Shown here: positions 24,450 to 32,540 of the stretch, piece after piece
Position numbering within the stretch: position 1 is the first letter of the stretch
How the letters are laid out: every line of letters starts with the position of its first letter
Assembly (NCBI RefSeq): GCF_001542905.1
Contig: NZ_LOAJ01000001.1
Coordinates: 620,001 to 684,000 of the forward strand
From: Halorubrum aethiopicum
GTDB lineage: Archaea > Halobacteriota > Halobacteria > Halobacteriales > Haloferacaceae
Direction: 5' to 3'
DNA: 64,000 nt
Position numbers and translations under genes: made by a program
Notes under the pieces: model-generated
Told to the model about the DNA's origin: nothing
Seen by the model: the letters and a program-made list of their open reading frames with translations, nothing else
The model's database searches: none

Positions 24450-25052
24450 ATGGCAGACTACGAACTCGATCCGCTTCCGTACGAGTACGACGCGCTGGAA
24501 CCGCACATCTCCGAGCAGGTGCTCGAATGGCACCACGACACCCACCACCAGGGGTACGTAAACGGGTGGAACTCGGCCGAGGAGACGCTCGAGGCCAACC
24601 GCGAGGAGGGTGACTTCTCCTCGTCGGGCGGCGCGATCCGCAACGTGACCCACAACTCCTCGGGGCACATCCTCCACGACCTGTTCTGGCAGAACATGTC
24701 GCCGGAGGGCGGCGACGAGCCCACCGGGGCGCTCGCCGACCGCATCGAGGAGGACTTCGGCTCCTACGAGGCCTGGAAGGGCGAGTTCGAGGCGGCGGCC
24801 TCCGCGGCGGGCGGCTGGGCGCTGTTAGTCTACGACACGTTCTCGAACCAACTCCGCAACGTCGTGGTCGACAAACACGACCAGGGCGCGATCTGGGGCG
24901 GTCACCCGATCCTCGCGCTCGACGTCTGGGAACACTCCTACTACCACGACTACGGCCCGGCCCGCGGCGAGTTCGTCGACAACTTCTTCGAGGTCGTCGA
25001 CTGGGAGGAGCCGGCCGCCCGCTACGAACAGGCCGTCGAACTGTTCGAATAG
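24450..25052 (+). CDS. sod: superoxide dismutase, Mn/Fe type
   Basis: The 200-residue protein is a haloarchaeal Mn/Fe-superoxide dismutase, which detoxifies superoxide to peroxide and oxygen in the cytoplasm. Metal ligands are His19, His76 (SSGHILHDLFW), Asp158 and His162 (ALDVWEHSYYHDYG). The start at MADYELDPLPY is the family start; an in-frame ATG 12 codons upstream has no support. It is followed by a strong hairpin with a T-run at 25149-25175. No regulator site could be identified. Confidence 0.96.
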   Translation: MADYELDPLPYEYDALEPHISEQVLEWHHDTHHQGYVNGWNSAEETLEANREEGDFSSSGGAIRNVTHNSSGHILHDLFWQNMSPEGGDEPTGALADRIEEDFGSYEAWKGEFEAAASAAGGWALLVYDTFSNQLRNVVVDKHDQGAIWGGHPILALDVWEHSYYHDYGPARGEFVDNFFEVVDWEEPAARYEQAVELFE

Positions 25053-25148
25053 CTGTACAGCGACGGATAGCACTTCGTCCTCCACCGTGGGCATCATCGG
25101 TGGGCGTATCGGCCGGTTTCGTCGGTAGGCGTCATCGGCCGATTTCGT

Positions 25149-25175
25149 CGGCCGGCTGATGAAGCCGGCCGTTTT
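25149..25175 (+). terminator. hairpin terminator-like element after sod
   Basis: The 8-bp arms CGGCCGGC and GCCGGCCG enclose the loop TGATGAA and are followed by TTTT, an intrinsic-terminator-like structure between the convergent sod and regulator genes. A degenerate copy of the flanking sequence (ATCGGCCG-TTTCGTCGG) precedes it at about 25104-25140, and a 21-bp direct repeat (GTGGAACCGCTCGGTTCAGT) follows at 25190-25240, the second copy of which forms the end of the regulator gene. Confidence 0.7.
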
Positions 25176-25233
25176 CGACGTCAAACACGAGCCGTGGAAC
25201 CGCTCGGTTCAGTGAGTCGTGGAACCGCTCGGT

Positions 25234-26211
25234 TCAGTACGAGAGCCGTTCGTGTCGTGCCGTTTCGATCACTGAGAGGGAATCGTCAAGCACGATACGG
25301 AGTTCGTCGCCGTCACACTGGATGTTGATGCGTAGACGTAGCGGGTCCTCCGACACCACCGTCGTATGCTCATCGCTCACACACCACTCGAAGTGCCAGA
25401 ACGGTTCCGTGCTCAGGTCGATACCGCGTTCGGAGTGGAACATGAGTACCTCGGCGTTATCGAGCAGATTCACGCCCACGCTGGACTGGAGATCGTATCC
25501 ACATCGCTGGCAGGTGTGCTCGACGATCACGTCGAGGCGTCCGTCTCGTGCCGGTTCGTAGACGAGTTCGGTGTCGACCGACCCGGTACACTCGGGGCAG
25601 ACGCCGTCCGCGGCCATACAGTAGTGGTGGCGAACGTAGTGATGGAACGCCTGGAGGAGCTCCGCGGGCGTTCGCTCGTCGATCCCGCCGGGAGGAAACG
25701 GATACCTCACGAGAACCGTCGCGCAATCGACGCAGGCGATCGTGAGAACCTCGTCGACGTACCACCCGTGTAGGTCCCCCTCACAGCGGTGACAGTCCCC
25801 GTCGACCGGAAAGAACCCGAGTTGAGTGCGGTCGGTGAGCGTCCCGGCAAAGATCGAGCTGACCACCTTTCGACCGGGATGACGGAACTCGTAGCCGTCC
25901 TCGCTCCGTTTGATGAAGTGGCCAGTGAGCTTCTGGAGGTGATAGTTGAAGTTGGCGCTGTCCTCGATGTCGACCCGTTCGAACAACTCGGTGAAGCCCA
26001 CCGGCGACGCGTCGGCGTTCGCCGCCGACATCGCCTGGAGGATCTCGATACGGGTGTCGCTCCCGAGCAGCGAGAACGCCTCCGCGGGAAGCATCCCCTC
26101 GTCGGTGAACTCCGTTCCGAGGTGTCCCTCCTCCGGGAGGGACTGCGAGTTTTCCTCGATATCGTCGTCGATCTCGCTCTCGGAGTCCACCTCGTGGCCG
26201 AACCGGCTCAT
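25234..26211 (-). CDS. ArsR-like winged-helix regulator with zinc-ribbon C-terminus (DUF7351-like)
   Basis: The 325-residue protein has an acidic N-terminus of about 45 residues, a winged-helix domain (residues about 45-115, with [15 protein letters not shown]...FTELFERV...[16 protein letters not shown]) and a C-terminal region with zinc-ribbon-like Cys pairs (C-H-R-C, C-V-D-C, C-P-E-C, C-Q-R-C). This fits the haloarchaeal regulators annotated as ArsR-type HTH with a DUF7351 domain. A metal or thiol signal is possible from the cysteines but inferred. It is convergent with sod and divergent from the cupin gene at 26352, which it may control. Confidence 0.82.
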   Translation of the reverse strand: MSRFGHEVDSESEIDDDIEENSQSLPEEGHLGTEFTDEGMLPAEAFSLLGSDTRIEILQAMSAANADASPVGFTELFERVDIEDSANFNYHLQKLTGHFIKRSEDGYEFRHPGRKVVSSIFAGTLTDRTQLGFFPVDGDCHRCEGDLHGWYVDEVLTIACVDCATVLVRYPFPPGGIDERTPAELLQAFHHYVRHHYCMAADGVCPECTGSVDTELVYEPARDGRLDVIVEHTCQRCGYDLQSSVGVNLLDNAEVLMFHSERGIDLSTEPFWHFEWCVSDEHTTVVSEDPLRLRINIQCDGDELRIVLDDSLSVIETARHERLSY

Positions 26212-26288
26212 ATCTGATGTCGCGCTGGCTTCCCGGTAAACCTATTGGTGATCGTTCGCAAGGGCCGTCCTCGCGTTCGGTCGGCTCA

Positions 26289-26311
26289 CTTAACCACCCT
26301 TTCTGTATAGG
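26289..26311 (+). promoter_or_regulatory. shared promoter element, copy 1 (before the cupin gene)
   Basis: A TTAAC box is followed by CCCTTTCTGTATAGG. The same TATA-to-motif spacing and the block CTTTC-[TA]-GTATAGG are found before the SDR gene at 26827-26850, with the remaining sequence different. This suggests a common activator or repressor site rather than chance. Confidence 0.55.
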
Positions 26312-26351
26312 ATCGCAGCCAAGGCGCGCGACGTTCAAACGACGGATCGAC

Positions 26352-26756
26352 ATGGACGTCATCGAAATCGGCTCACGGCCCTCCGTCGACGGTCCCGACG
26401 AGTACTTCACGGGCGACACGCGGATCGATCCGCTGTTCGACGCACACGACGATGCTAACGCGACGGCGGCGAACGTCACGTTCGAGCCGGGCGCTCGGAC
26501 CGCGTGGCACACCCATCCGCTCGGACAGCGGCTGATCGTGACGAGCGGCTGTGGGCTGGTCCAGCGCGACGGCGGAGCGATCGAGCGGATCCGAGCGGGC
26601 GACGTGGTCTGGTTCCCCCCGGACGAGAAACACTGGCACGGTGCGACGCCGGACAACGCGATGACGCACATCGCCGTTCAGGAGGAACGGGATGGGGAGG
26701 CCGTGACCTGGCTGGAACACGTCACCGACGAGGAGTACCCGGATTCGGAGGGGTAA
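26352..26756 (+). CDS. cupin-domain enzyme or binding protein
   Basis: The 134-residue product is a cupin of the group related to carboxymuconolactone-decarboxylase-like or hydroxynitrile-lyase-like cupins. Motif 1 is [19 protein letters not shown] and motif 2 [17 protein letters not shown], giving His, His, Gln and His as candidate metal ligands. In this subgroup metal-binding His-rich cupins catalyse cyanohydrin or lactone chemistry, but the substrate here is unknown. It is divergent from the zinc-ribbon regulator and shares a promoter motif with the downstream SDR gene. Confidence 0.78.
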   Translation: MDVIEIGSRPSVDGPDEYFTGDTRIDPLFDAHDDANATAANVTFEPGARTAWHTHPLGQRLIVTSGCGLVQRDGGAIERIRAGDVVWFPPDEKHWHGATPDNAMTHIAVQEERDGEAVTWLEHVTDEEYPDSEG

Positions 26757-26826
26757 CCCGACCGCCGCGACCGGGTCCACGGTCCGGTCCGTCGCGACGG
26801 CGACGTGTTCTCCGCGCGCCGACGGC

Positions 26827-26850
26827 ATTTAAAGGTGCTTTCAGTATAGG
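26827..26850 (+). promoter_or_regulatory. shared promoter element, copy 2 (before the SDR gene)
   Basis: TTTAAA followed by TGCTTTCAGTATAGG lies 38 bp before the SDR ATG at 26888. It matches copy 1 at 26289-26311 in spacing and in the CTTTC-N-GTATAGG core, implying parallel control of the cupin and SDR genes. Confidence 0.55.
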
Positions 26851-26887
26851 GGAACGGGGAAGCCTCCGAGCGGCGTCCCTTCGATCG

Positions 26888-27652
26888 ATGACAACGGAGT
26901 TCGGTTCGGAACTGGACGGACAGGTCGCGGTGGTCACCGGCGCTTCCTCCGGCATCGGCAGTGCGACCGCCGAGTCGCTCGCGACCCGAGGCGCGAGCGT
27001 CGTCCTCGCCGCTCGACGGAGGGACGAACTCGAGGCGCTCGCCGATCGTATCGAGGAAGGCGACGGCGAGGCGCTCGTCGTCCCGACGGACGTCACCGAC
27101 GACGACGACATCGACGAGTTGGTCGAGGCGACGCTCGACGAGTACGGTCGAATCGATATCCTCGTGAACAACGCCGGCGTGATGCCGCTCGCACACATCG
27201 CGGAGGCGGACCGCGAGACGCTTCAGACGACCATCGACGTGAACCTCAGCGGGCTCATCACGCTCACACACGCCGTCGTTCCGACGATGATGGAACAGGG
27301 GAGCGGCCACGTCGTCAACCTCTCCTCCGTCGTCGGGCGGTTCCTCCAGGAGAACAGCGCCCACTACAACGCGGCGAAGGCGGGCGTGAAGACGTTCGGC
27401 GACTCGCTCCGCCTCGACATCGCGGACGCGGGCATCCGCGTCGCCACTATCGAGCCGGGCGCGGTCGACACCGAACTCCTCGACCACATTCCCGACGAGG
27501 AGCTCCAGGCGGGCGTCAAGGAGTACGTCGGGTCGATGGACGCGCTCGCGCCGGAGGACATCGCCCGGACCATCACCTTCGTCGTCACGCAACCGGAGCG
27601 CGTCGACATCAACGAAGTCCTGATCCGCCCGCTCGATCAGGTCCAGCCCTGA
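26888..27652 (+). CDS. short-chain dehydrogenase/reductase
   Basis: The 254-residue classical SDR has the cofactor loop TGASSGIG (residues about 18-25), the NNAG motif, the catalytic serine in NLSSVVG and the YNAAK pair. The acidic or basic character after strand 2 (AARRRDELEAL) suggests NADP preference. The closest-looking relatives are YdfG/serine-dehydrogenase-type SDRs, but the substrate is not predictable. It starts at MTTEFGSELDG after the shared promoter element, and its stop is 85 bp from the convergent FAH-family gene. Confidence 0.88.
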   Translation: MTTEFGSELDGQVAVVTGASSGIGSATAESLATRGASVVLAARRRDELEALADRIEEGDGEALVVPTDVTDDDDIDELVEATLDEYGRIDILVNNAGVMPLAHIAEADRETLQTTIDVNLSGLITLTHAVVPTMMEQGSGHVVNLSSVVGRFLQENSAHYNAAKAGVKTFGDSLRLDIADAGIRVATIEPGAVDTELLDHIPDEELQAGVKEYVGSMDALAPEDIARTITFVVTQPERVDINEVLIRPLDQVQP

Positions 27653-27737
27653 TCCCGTTCCGACGGCGCTCGATCCATCGGAACCGTCGGGTGCCGGTGG
27701 TCCTCGCGAGCGTGCGGGCTCGCGTCGAGCCGCCGGC

Positions 27738-28625
27738 TCACTCCGTCTCGAACGAGTTCGTCAGTTCGCCGACGCCCTCGACGCCGATGGTCACCGTATC
27801 GCCGTCGCCGAGCAGGACCGGCGGCTCGCGGTAGACGCCGACGCCGGGCGGCGTACCTGTGAAGACGAGGTCGCCGGGCTCGAGCGTGAACGCTCGGCTA
27901 CAGAACGATATCAGCTCGTCGACGCCGAAGATGAGGTTCGCGGTCGACGACTCCTGGAGGCGCTCGCCGTTGATCTCGGCGAAGATCTCGAGGTCGTGCG
28001 GGTCGTCGATCTCGTCGGTCGTGACGAGGTCGGGACCGGTCGGCGCGAAGGTGTCGAGGCTCTTGCCGCGGACCCACTGGCCGTCGCCGTGCTGGAGGTC
28101 GCGCGCGGAGACGTCGTTGCCGACGGTGAACCCCGCCACGTGGTCCATGGCTTCCTCGGGGTCGACCCGGCGGGCGCGCTCGCCGATCACGGCGACGAGT
28201 TCCGCCTCGTAGTCGACCTTCTCGGTGTAGTCGGGGTCCCACCGGACCGGGTCGTCAGGGCCGACGACCGAGGTGGGGAACTTCGAGAAAAGGACCGGCT
28301 CGTCCGGGATGGGATTGTCCCCCTCCTCGGCGTGGTCGCGGTAGTTCAGCCCGACGCAGACGACCTTCTGCGGGTCGTCGACGGGGGCGGCGCGATCGAG
28401 GTCGGCCGGGTCGCGGGTTCCGACGCCGGTCTCCGCGGCGTACTCGACCGCGAGGTCGACCTTCCGTCGCCACTCCCAGTCGGCGAGGAGGTCGCTCGTT
28501 CGGGCGGGGATGTCGATCCCGGCGGCCTCCCCAGCCTCGGCGAGGTCGACGACCGCGCCGTCGTCAGTTCTGATGCCGCTCCAGGGGGTCTCCGCGTCCG
28601 TCGTTCGGTATTGTCCGATTCGCAT
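27738..28625 (-). CDS. FAH-family hydrolase/decarboxylase
   Basis: The 295-residue protein belongs to the fumarylacetoacetate-hydrolase superfamily, which includes fumarylpyruvate hydrolase, 2-oxopent-4-enoate hydratase and oxaloacetate decarboxylases. Conserved blocks are VGLNYRDHAEE, PVLFSKFPTSVVGPDDPVRW, KVDYEAELVAVIGE (Glu ligands), FTVGNDVSARDLQ, KSLDTFAPTGPDLVT and LEPGDLVFTGTPPGVG. The N-terminal domain of about 75 residues is standard. It follows the amidohydrolase gene by 53 bp in the same direction and was probably acquired as part of one catabolic operon. Confidence 0.88.
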   Translation of the reverse strand: MRIGQYRTTDAETPWSGIRTDDGAVVDLAEAGEAAGIDIPARTSDLLADWEWRRKVDLAVEYAAETGVGTRDPADLDRAAPVDDPQKVVCVGLNYRDHAEEGDNPIPDEPVLFSKFPTSVVGPDDPVRWDPDYTEKVDYEAELVAVIGERARRVDPEEAMDHVAGFTVGNDVSARDLQHGDGQWVRGKSLDTFAPTGPDLVTTDEIDDPHDLEIFAEINGERLQESSTANLIFGVDELISFCSRAFTLEPGDLVFTGTPPGVGVYREPPVLLGDGDTVTIGVEGVGELTNSFETE

Positions 28626-28678
28626 GAGTTTGGGTAATGATACCGTGGTGGAGGTAGTGAAACGTTGGGATCCGGCAG

Positions 28679-30034
28679 TTACAGATCGATCCCGGCCTCC
28701 TCGATCAGGCGCTCGCCGGAGGCGACGAACCGGTCGAACTCCTCGTGAACCTTCGGGTTCGTCAGCTCGCCGTCGCGTTTGACGACCTCGCCGTCGACGA
28801 GGACGGTGTCGATGTGGGAGGGGTCCGACTGGAACACGACCGTCTGGACCGGCGAGTGCGAGGGCGCGGTCATGAAGTCGGAGGCGTCGAAGCAGACGAG
28901 GTCGGCGCGCTTGCCGGGCGTGATGGTGCCGATCTCGTCGTCCATGCCGAGCGCCTTCGCGCCCTCGATGGTGGCCATCTCGAGGGTGTCGCGCGCGGTG
29001 ATGCTCACCCCGGTGACCTCCTCGTCGCCCTCCAGGACGGCCTGGTTGTCGAACATCCGCTGGAGCTGCATGCCGATCCGCATCTGGCTGCCCATGTCGC
29101 CGCTGACGTTCGAGCAGACGTCAACGCCCCACGTCGGGCGGCCGCCCGCCTCGAGCACCTTCCCGGTGACGGGGATGCCGTGACCCATCTGCATCTCGAC
29201 CTCCGGCGTCGACGAGAAGGAGACCCCCTGCTCGACGGCGTGATCGACCTCCTCCTGGGCGAAGTGGTTCCCGTGGGCGACGTTGACGTCGGGACCGAGG
29301 AGGTCCTCGAGACAGCCGAAGCCCTGGTAGTCCCCGCCGTAGACGGAGGAGGGCCACAACGCCGCGCCCATGTGGATCGTCGCGAGCGCGTCGAGGTCTC
29401 GGGCCAGTTCCAGGTCGCCGCGGGCGGTCTCGTCGGTACAGAAGTCCGGGCCGCGGAGTCCGATCCCCAGGTCGAGTAGGTCGTCGTCGCGGATCTTCTC
29501 CTCGTCGAGGTCGCGGATCTTCGCTTCGGGGAGGCCGACGTCGCTCTCGTACCACCACTTCGCCGCGTCGTCGCCCGGCGGACCGTAGGTGTACACCGCG
29601 CGCAGTCCGGCGTCCTTCAGCGCGTCGACGGCGCGTTCGCCGTGTTCGAGCGTGTTGGGGTACGACCAGTCCAGGGCCGTGGTCGTCCCCGTGTGGAGTT
29701 TCTCGAAGGCACCGAAGAGGCCGCCGAGGTACATGTCCTCGGGTCGGTACAGCCCGGTGATGTTGCCGAGCATGTGGTCGAAGTACTCGCCCATGAGCGA
29801 CCAGTCTCCGGCGATGCCCCTGACCTGCGTCTGTGCGAGGTGGATGTGCGAGTCGACGAAGCCGGGGACGACGACGTGGTCGCTGGCGTCGATCTCCTCG
29901 GCGTTCGACGCCGAGAGTCCGGGACCCACCTCGACGATCTCGCCGTCCTCGATCAGGACGTCGGCCTCGTCGAAGTCGCCCACCTCGGGGTCGAGCGAGA
30001 CGACCGTCCCGTTCCGCACGATCGTTTGTGTCAT
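28679..30034 (-). CDS. amidohydrolase of the AtzA/TrzA/SsnA group
   Basis: The 451-residue enzyme is a metal-dependent deaminase or dechlorinase-type amidohydrolase. His63 and His65 lie in DSHIHLAQTQ, further ligands in TIHMGAALW, AHGNHFAQEE and GVDVCSN. The N- and C-terminal beta domains are recognised by VVVPGFVDSH and TPGKRADLVCFD. The group deaminates guanine, cytosine, S-adenosylhomocysteine or s-triazines; the substrate here is unknown. Three palindromes of the TTTAC-N6-GTAAA type lie in its 5' region, so it is probably the first gene of a TetR-controlled operon with the FAH-family gene. Confidence 0.88.
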   Translation of the reverse strand: MTQTIVRNGTVVSLDPEVGDFDEADVLIEDGEIVEVGPGLSASNAEEIDASDHVVVPGFVDSHIHLAQTQVRGIAGDWSLMGEYFDHMLGNITGLYRPEDMYLGGLFGAFEKLHTGTTTALDWSYPNTLEHGERAVDALKDAGLRAVYTYGPPGDDAAKWWYESDVGLPEAKIRDLDEEKIRDDDLLDLGIGLRGPDFCTDETARGDLELARDLDALATIHMGAALWPSSVYGGDYQGFGCLEDLLGPDVNVAHGNHFAQEEVDHAVEQGVSFSSTPEVEMQMGHGIPVTGKVLEAGGRPTWGVDVCSNVSGDMGSQMRIGMQLQRMFDNQAVLEGDEEVTGVSITARDTLEMATIEGAKALGMDDEIGTITPGKRADLVCFDASDFMTAPSHSPVQTVVFQSDPSHIDTVLVDGEVVKRDGELTNPKVHEEFDRFVASGERLIEEAGIDL

Positions 30035-30049
30035 GTTCGATGATAAGGT

Positions 30050-30131
30050 TTGACCAAGAGGTTAAAAGTTTACCGGGCGGTAAAGAGAGCGGTATCGCGG
30101 GCGCGGATGAGGTTGTTTGCCGGGCGGTGAA
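30050..30131. promoter_or_regulatory. three palindromic operator sites between amidohydrolase and tetR
   Basis: Sites are at 30050-30065 (TTGAC-CAAGAG-GTTAA), 30069-30084 (TTTAC-CGGGCG-GTAAA, perfect) and 30116-30131 (TTTGC-CGGGCG-GTGAA). The first two abut and cover the TATA (CTTTTAA, minus strand) and start region of the amidohydrolase promoter; the third lies about 20 bp before the probable tetR TATA box (ATTATG). Confidence 0.7.
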
Positions 30132-30183
30132 GGGAGTGCGATCGGAGCAATCGTATTATGTACGTCACACGTAGAGTATCGGT

Positions 30184-30876
30184 ATGAGCGAATCATCGAG
30201 CGGATCGGCGAACGAGTCCGTCGAATCCGCCGAATCCGCCTCCGAGGGGTCCTCTTCCGAGGAGTCCACCGCGGACGACGCGGTCTCCTCGAAGGACACG
30301 AAGGAGGTGATCATGGAGGCGACCTTCCGCGCGCTGAGCAAGCACGGCTACAAGGACCTCCGGATGCGCGACATCGGCGAGGAGATGGACCTCACGCGGC
30401 AGGTGATCCACTACCACTTCGACGGGAAGTACGACCTCATGTCCTCGTTTCTCGAACACATCATCGACCAGTACGAGGGCAGCGTGGTCGTCGAACACGA
30501 CGCCGACCCGCGGACCGAGCTCCGCGCGCGCGTCGACCAGTGTCTCTTCGGTCCCGAGTTCGAGGAGTTCGGCCACTGGGACCGGATGAAGGTGTACCAC
30601 GAGCTGTACACGCAGGCGCAAAACGACGGGGAGCACCGCGAGGTGTTCAACGAACACTACGAGCGCATCCGTGGCAGCATCGTCGAGGTCGTCGAGGAGG
30701 GGATCGAGGAGGGCGTCTTCCGCGACGTCGACGCCGAACGGATGGGTCAGCTGATCACCGACGTGATCCACGCCGCCCGCGGCCGCCGGATCTCGCTCGG
30801 CCACGAGGACGCCCCCGAGGAGGCGCGAGAGGCGATGGACGAGTTCATTCTGGAGTCGCTAGAGCGGACCGAGTAG
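30184..30876 (+). CDS. TetR-family transcriptional regulator
   Basis: The 230-residue protein has an acidic Ser/Glu-rich N-terminus of about 40 residues and a TetR helix-turn-helix at about residues 40-85 (EATFRALSKHGYKDLRMRDIGEEMDLTRQVIHYHFDGKYDLMSSFLEHIID). A helical ligand-binding domain fills the rest. It is transcribed divergently from the amidohydrolase/FAH operon and convergently toward the CoA-transferase gene. Palindromes in its own promoter and in three neighbouring promoters make it the natural candidate for their binding protein. The inducer is unknown, probably a CoA- or aromatic-type intermediate (inference). Confidence 0.9.
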   Translation: MSESSSGSANESVESAESASEGSSSEESTADDAVSSKDTKEVIMEATFRALSKHGYKDLRMRDIGEEMDLTRQVIHYHFDGKYDLMSSFLEHIIDQYEGSVVVEHDADPRTELRARVDQCLFGPEFEEFGHWDRMKVYHELYTQAQNDGEHREVFNEHYERIRGSIVEVVEEGIEEGVFRDVDAERMGQLITDVIHAARGRRISLGHEDAPEEAREAMDEFILESLERTE

Positions 30877-30958
30877 CCGAAACGGTCGTCATCGGCGTGG
30901 GTCTTCAATCGTCAACGGCGTGCGTCTTCAAGTGTGTCCCTCGCCGCAGACACACGCG

Positions 30959-32248
30959 TCAGGACTCGCTGTCAGTGGAGTCGTCGTCGACGTCGGTGGA
31001 GTCGTCGTCGACGGGGTTCTCCGGGTCGTCGCCGAACACGCCGAGTTCGGCGAGGCGGTCGATTTCCGTCTCGGAGTAGCCGTGTTCGCGGAACACCTCG
31101 CGGTTGTGCTCGCCGAGCAACGGCGGCGGGAGCTCGAAGCCGCTGTCGGCGTTGCGGAACTTGAGCGGGTGTTCGATCACGGGGACCTCGCCGAGTTCGG
31201 GATGGTCGATCTCGGTGATCGTTCCTCTGGCTTCGATCTGTGGGCTCTCGAGCGCCTCCTCGACGCTGTAGACGGGACCGGCCGGCACGCCGGCGTCCTC
31301 GGCGATGACCTCGATCCACTCGTCGGTGGTCTTGTCGGCGAGGGTGGCTTCGATCTCCGCCTCCAGTTCGTCGAGGTGCTCGACGCGGTCGGCGTTCATC
31401 TCGAAGCGCTCGTCCTCCGGGAGGTCGGGACGGTCGAGCGCCTCGCAGAGTTCTCCCCAGAGCTTCTCGTTGAGGATACAGATGTTGATGAAGCCGTCCT
31501 TCGTCTCGAACGTCTGGTAGGGGGCGAGGACGGGGTCCTTCGTCCCCATCCGCTTCGTCTCCTCGCCCGCGAACACCATCCCCGCCTGCTTGGTGAGCCA
31601 CGGGAGGGTCGCCTCCAGCATGCCGAGGTCGATGTACTCGCCCTCCCCCGTCCGTTCCCGGCGATAGAGGGCGGTCGTCGCGCCGAACGCGGCCCACATC
31701 GCCGTGATCAGGTCCGTCATCGGCAATCCGACCTTCACCGGCTGGCGGTCCGGCTCGCCGGTGACGCTCATGATCCCGCTCATCCCCTGGATGAGGAGGT
31801 CGTAGCCGGAGCGTTCGCGCCACGGTCCCGTCTGTCCGAACGCCGAGATCGCGAGGTAGATCAGATTCTCGTTGTGGTCGGAGAGGGTGTCGTAGTCGAC
31901 GTCGAGACGTTCGGCGGTGCCGGGTCGAAAGTTCTGGATGAAGACGTCCGCCTCCTCGACGAGTTCGTACAGCGCCTCCTTCGCCTCCGGGTTCTTCAGG
32001 TCGAGCTCGAGACTCTTCTTTCCGTAGCTCAACGTCCAGTAGTACGGCGATTCGCCTTTGATGAACGGCGGACCGGAATGCCGGACGGCGTCGCCGTATC
32101 CCGGTTGCTCGATCTTGACGACCTCCGCGCCCTGGTTCGCCAACATCGCCGAGCAGAACCCGCCGGTGACGAACGTCGAGAGGTCGAGGACGGTGACCCC
32201 CTCGAGGATCTTGCCGGACCGGGCAGCATCCCCGTCGTGGGCGGTCAT
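30959..32248 (-). CDS. family III CoA-transferase (CaiB/BaiF)
   Basis: The 429-residue enzyme shows family-III CoA-transferase features: LEGVTVLDLSTFVTGGFCSAMLANQGAEVVKIEQPG, ESPYYWTLSYGKKSLELDLK, a long middle domain, and the catalytic aspartate in YIDLGMLEATLPW. It ends in an acidic DDDSTD tail. The reaction is transfer of CoA between carboxylic acids, for example formyl-, succinyl- or carnitine-type donors; the acceptor is unknown. A palindrome TTGAT-CGGACG-GTAAA lies 90 bp upstream at 32337-32352. The alternative start upstream is in another frame, so this ATG is kept. Confidence 0.9.
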   Translation of the reverse strand: MTAHDGDAARSGKILEGVTVLDLSTFVTGGFCSAMLANQGAEVVKIEQPGYGDAVRHSGPPFIKGESPYYWTLSYGKKSLELDLKNPEAKEALYELVEEADVFIQNFRPGTAERLDVDYDTLSDHNENLIYLAISAFGQTGPWRERSGYDLLIQGMSGIMSVTGEPDRQPVKVGLPMTDLITAMWAAFGATTALYRRERTGEGEYIDLGMLEATLPWLTKQAGMVFAGEETKRMGTKDPVLAPYQTFETKDGFINICILNEKLWGELCEALDRPDLPEDERFEMNADRVEHLDELEAEIEATLADKTTDEWIEVIAEDAGVPAGPVYSVEEALESPQIEARGTITEIDHPELGEVPVIEHPLKFRNADSGFELPPPLLGEHNREVFREHGYSETEIDRLAELGVFGDDPENPVDDDSTDVDDDSTDSES

Positions 32249-32336
32249 CGCTTTCGCGCCCCCATCGTGGTCGTCGGGATCGTCAGGATCGTCGTGGACC
32301 CGTGTGGATCTGTACTCATGTGCGTCCTACCGTTTG

Positions 32337-32352
32337 TTGATCGGACGGTAAA
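32337..32352. promoter_or_regulatory. palindromic operator before the CoA-transferase gene
   Basis: TTGAT-CGGACG-GTAAA follows the same TTTAC-N6-GTAAA pattern as the sites at 22358 and 30050-30131. It overlaps a minus-strand TATA-like AGTTTTACC. It is the weakest of the set, with two half-site mismatches. Confidence 0.6.
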
Positions 32353-32406
32353 ACTATCGACGACGACCGTGACAGGTATCGAATCGTCTTCGCTCGGGCC
32401 GGCAGA

Positions 32407-32540
32407 TCCCTTCTCTTCTCCACCCATTCTTCCCTCCACTCGTTTCCCTCCCTTTTCCTCCTTCCTCCCTTTTCCTCCCTTTTCCTCCCTTTTCCTCCAT
32501 CCGTTTCTCCTTCTTCTCTCCACTCGTCCCCTCCCCCACC
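32407..32540. repeat. pyrimidine-rich tract beside the origin
   Basis: Some 130 bp are almost pure C and T on the plus strand and include several head-to-tail copies of the 10-bp unit CCCTTTTCCT around 32450-32498. It borders the left ORB element. Polypurine/polypyrimidine tracts of this length can form triplex DNA, and this one may help unwinding or be a barrier; neither is shown. Confidence 0.7.

Noticed and set aside
25060-25235. Repeats after sod considered as an insertion-sequence footprint
   Set aside because: They are short degenerate duplications and a hairpin with a T-run, without terminal inverted repeats, target duplication or transposase.
32440-32500. Short tandem repeats beside the origin considered as a CRISPR array
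   Set aside because: Units are 10 bp, contiguous, pyrimidine-only and without unique spacers; no cas genes are near. No CRISPR array was found in the window.
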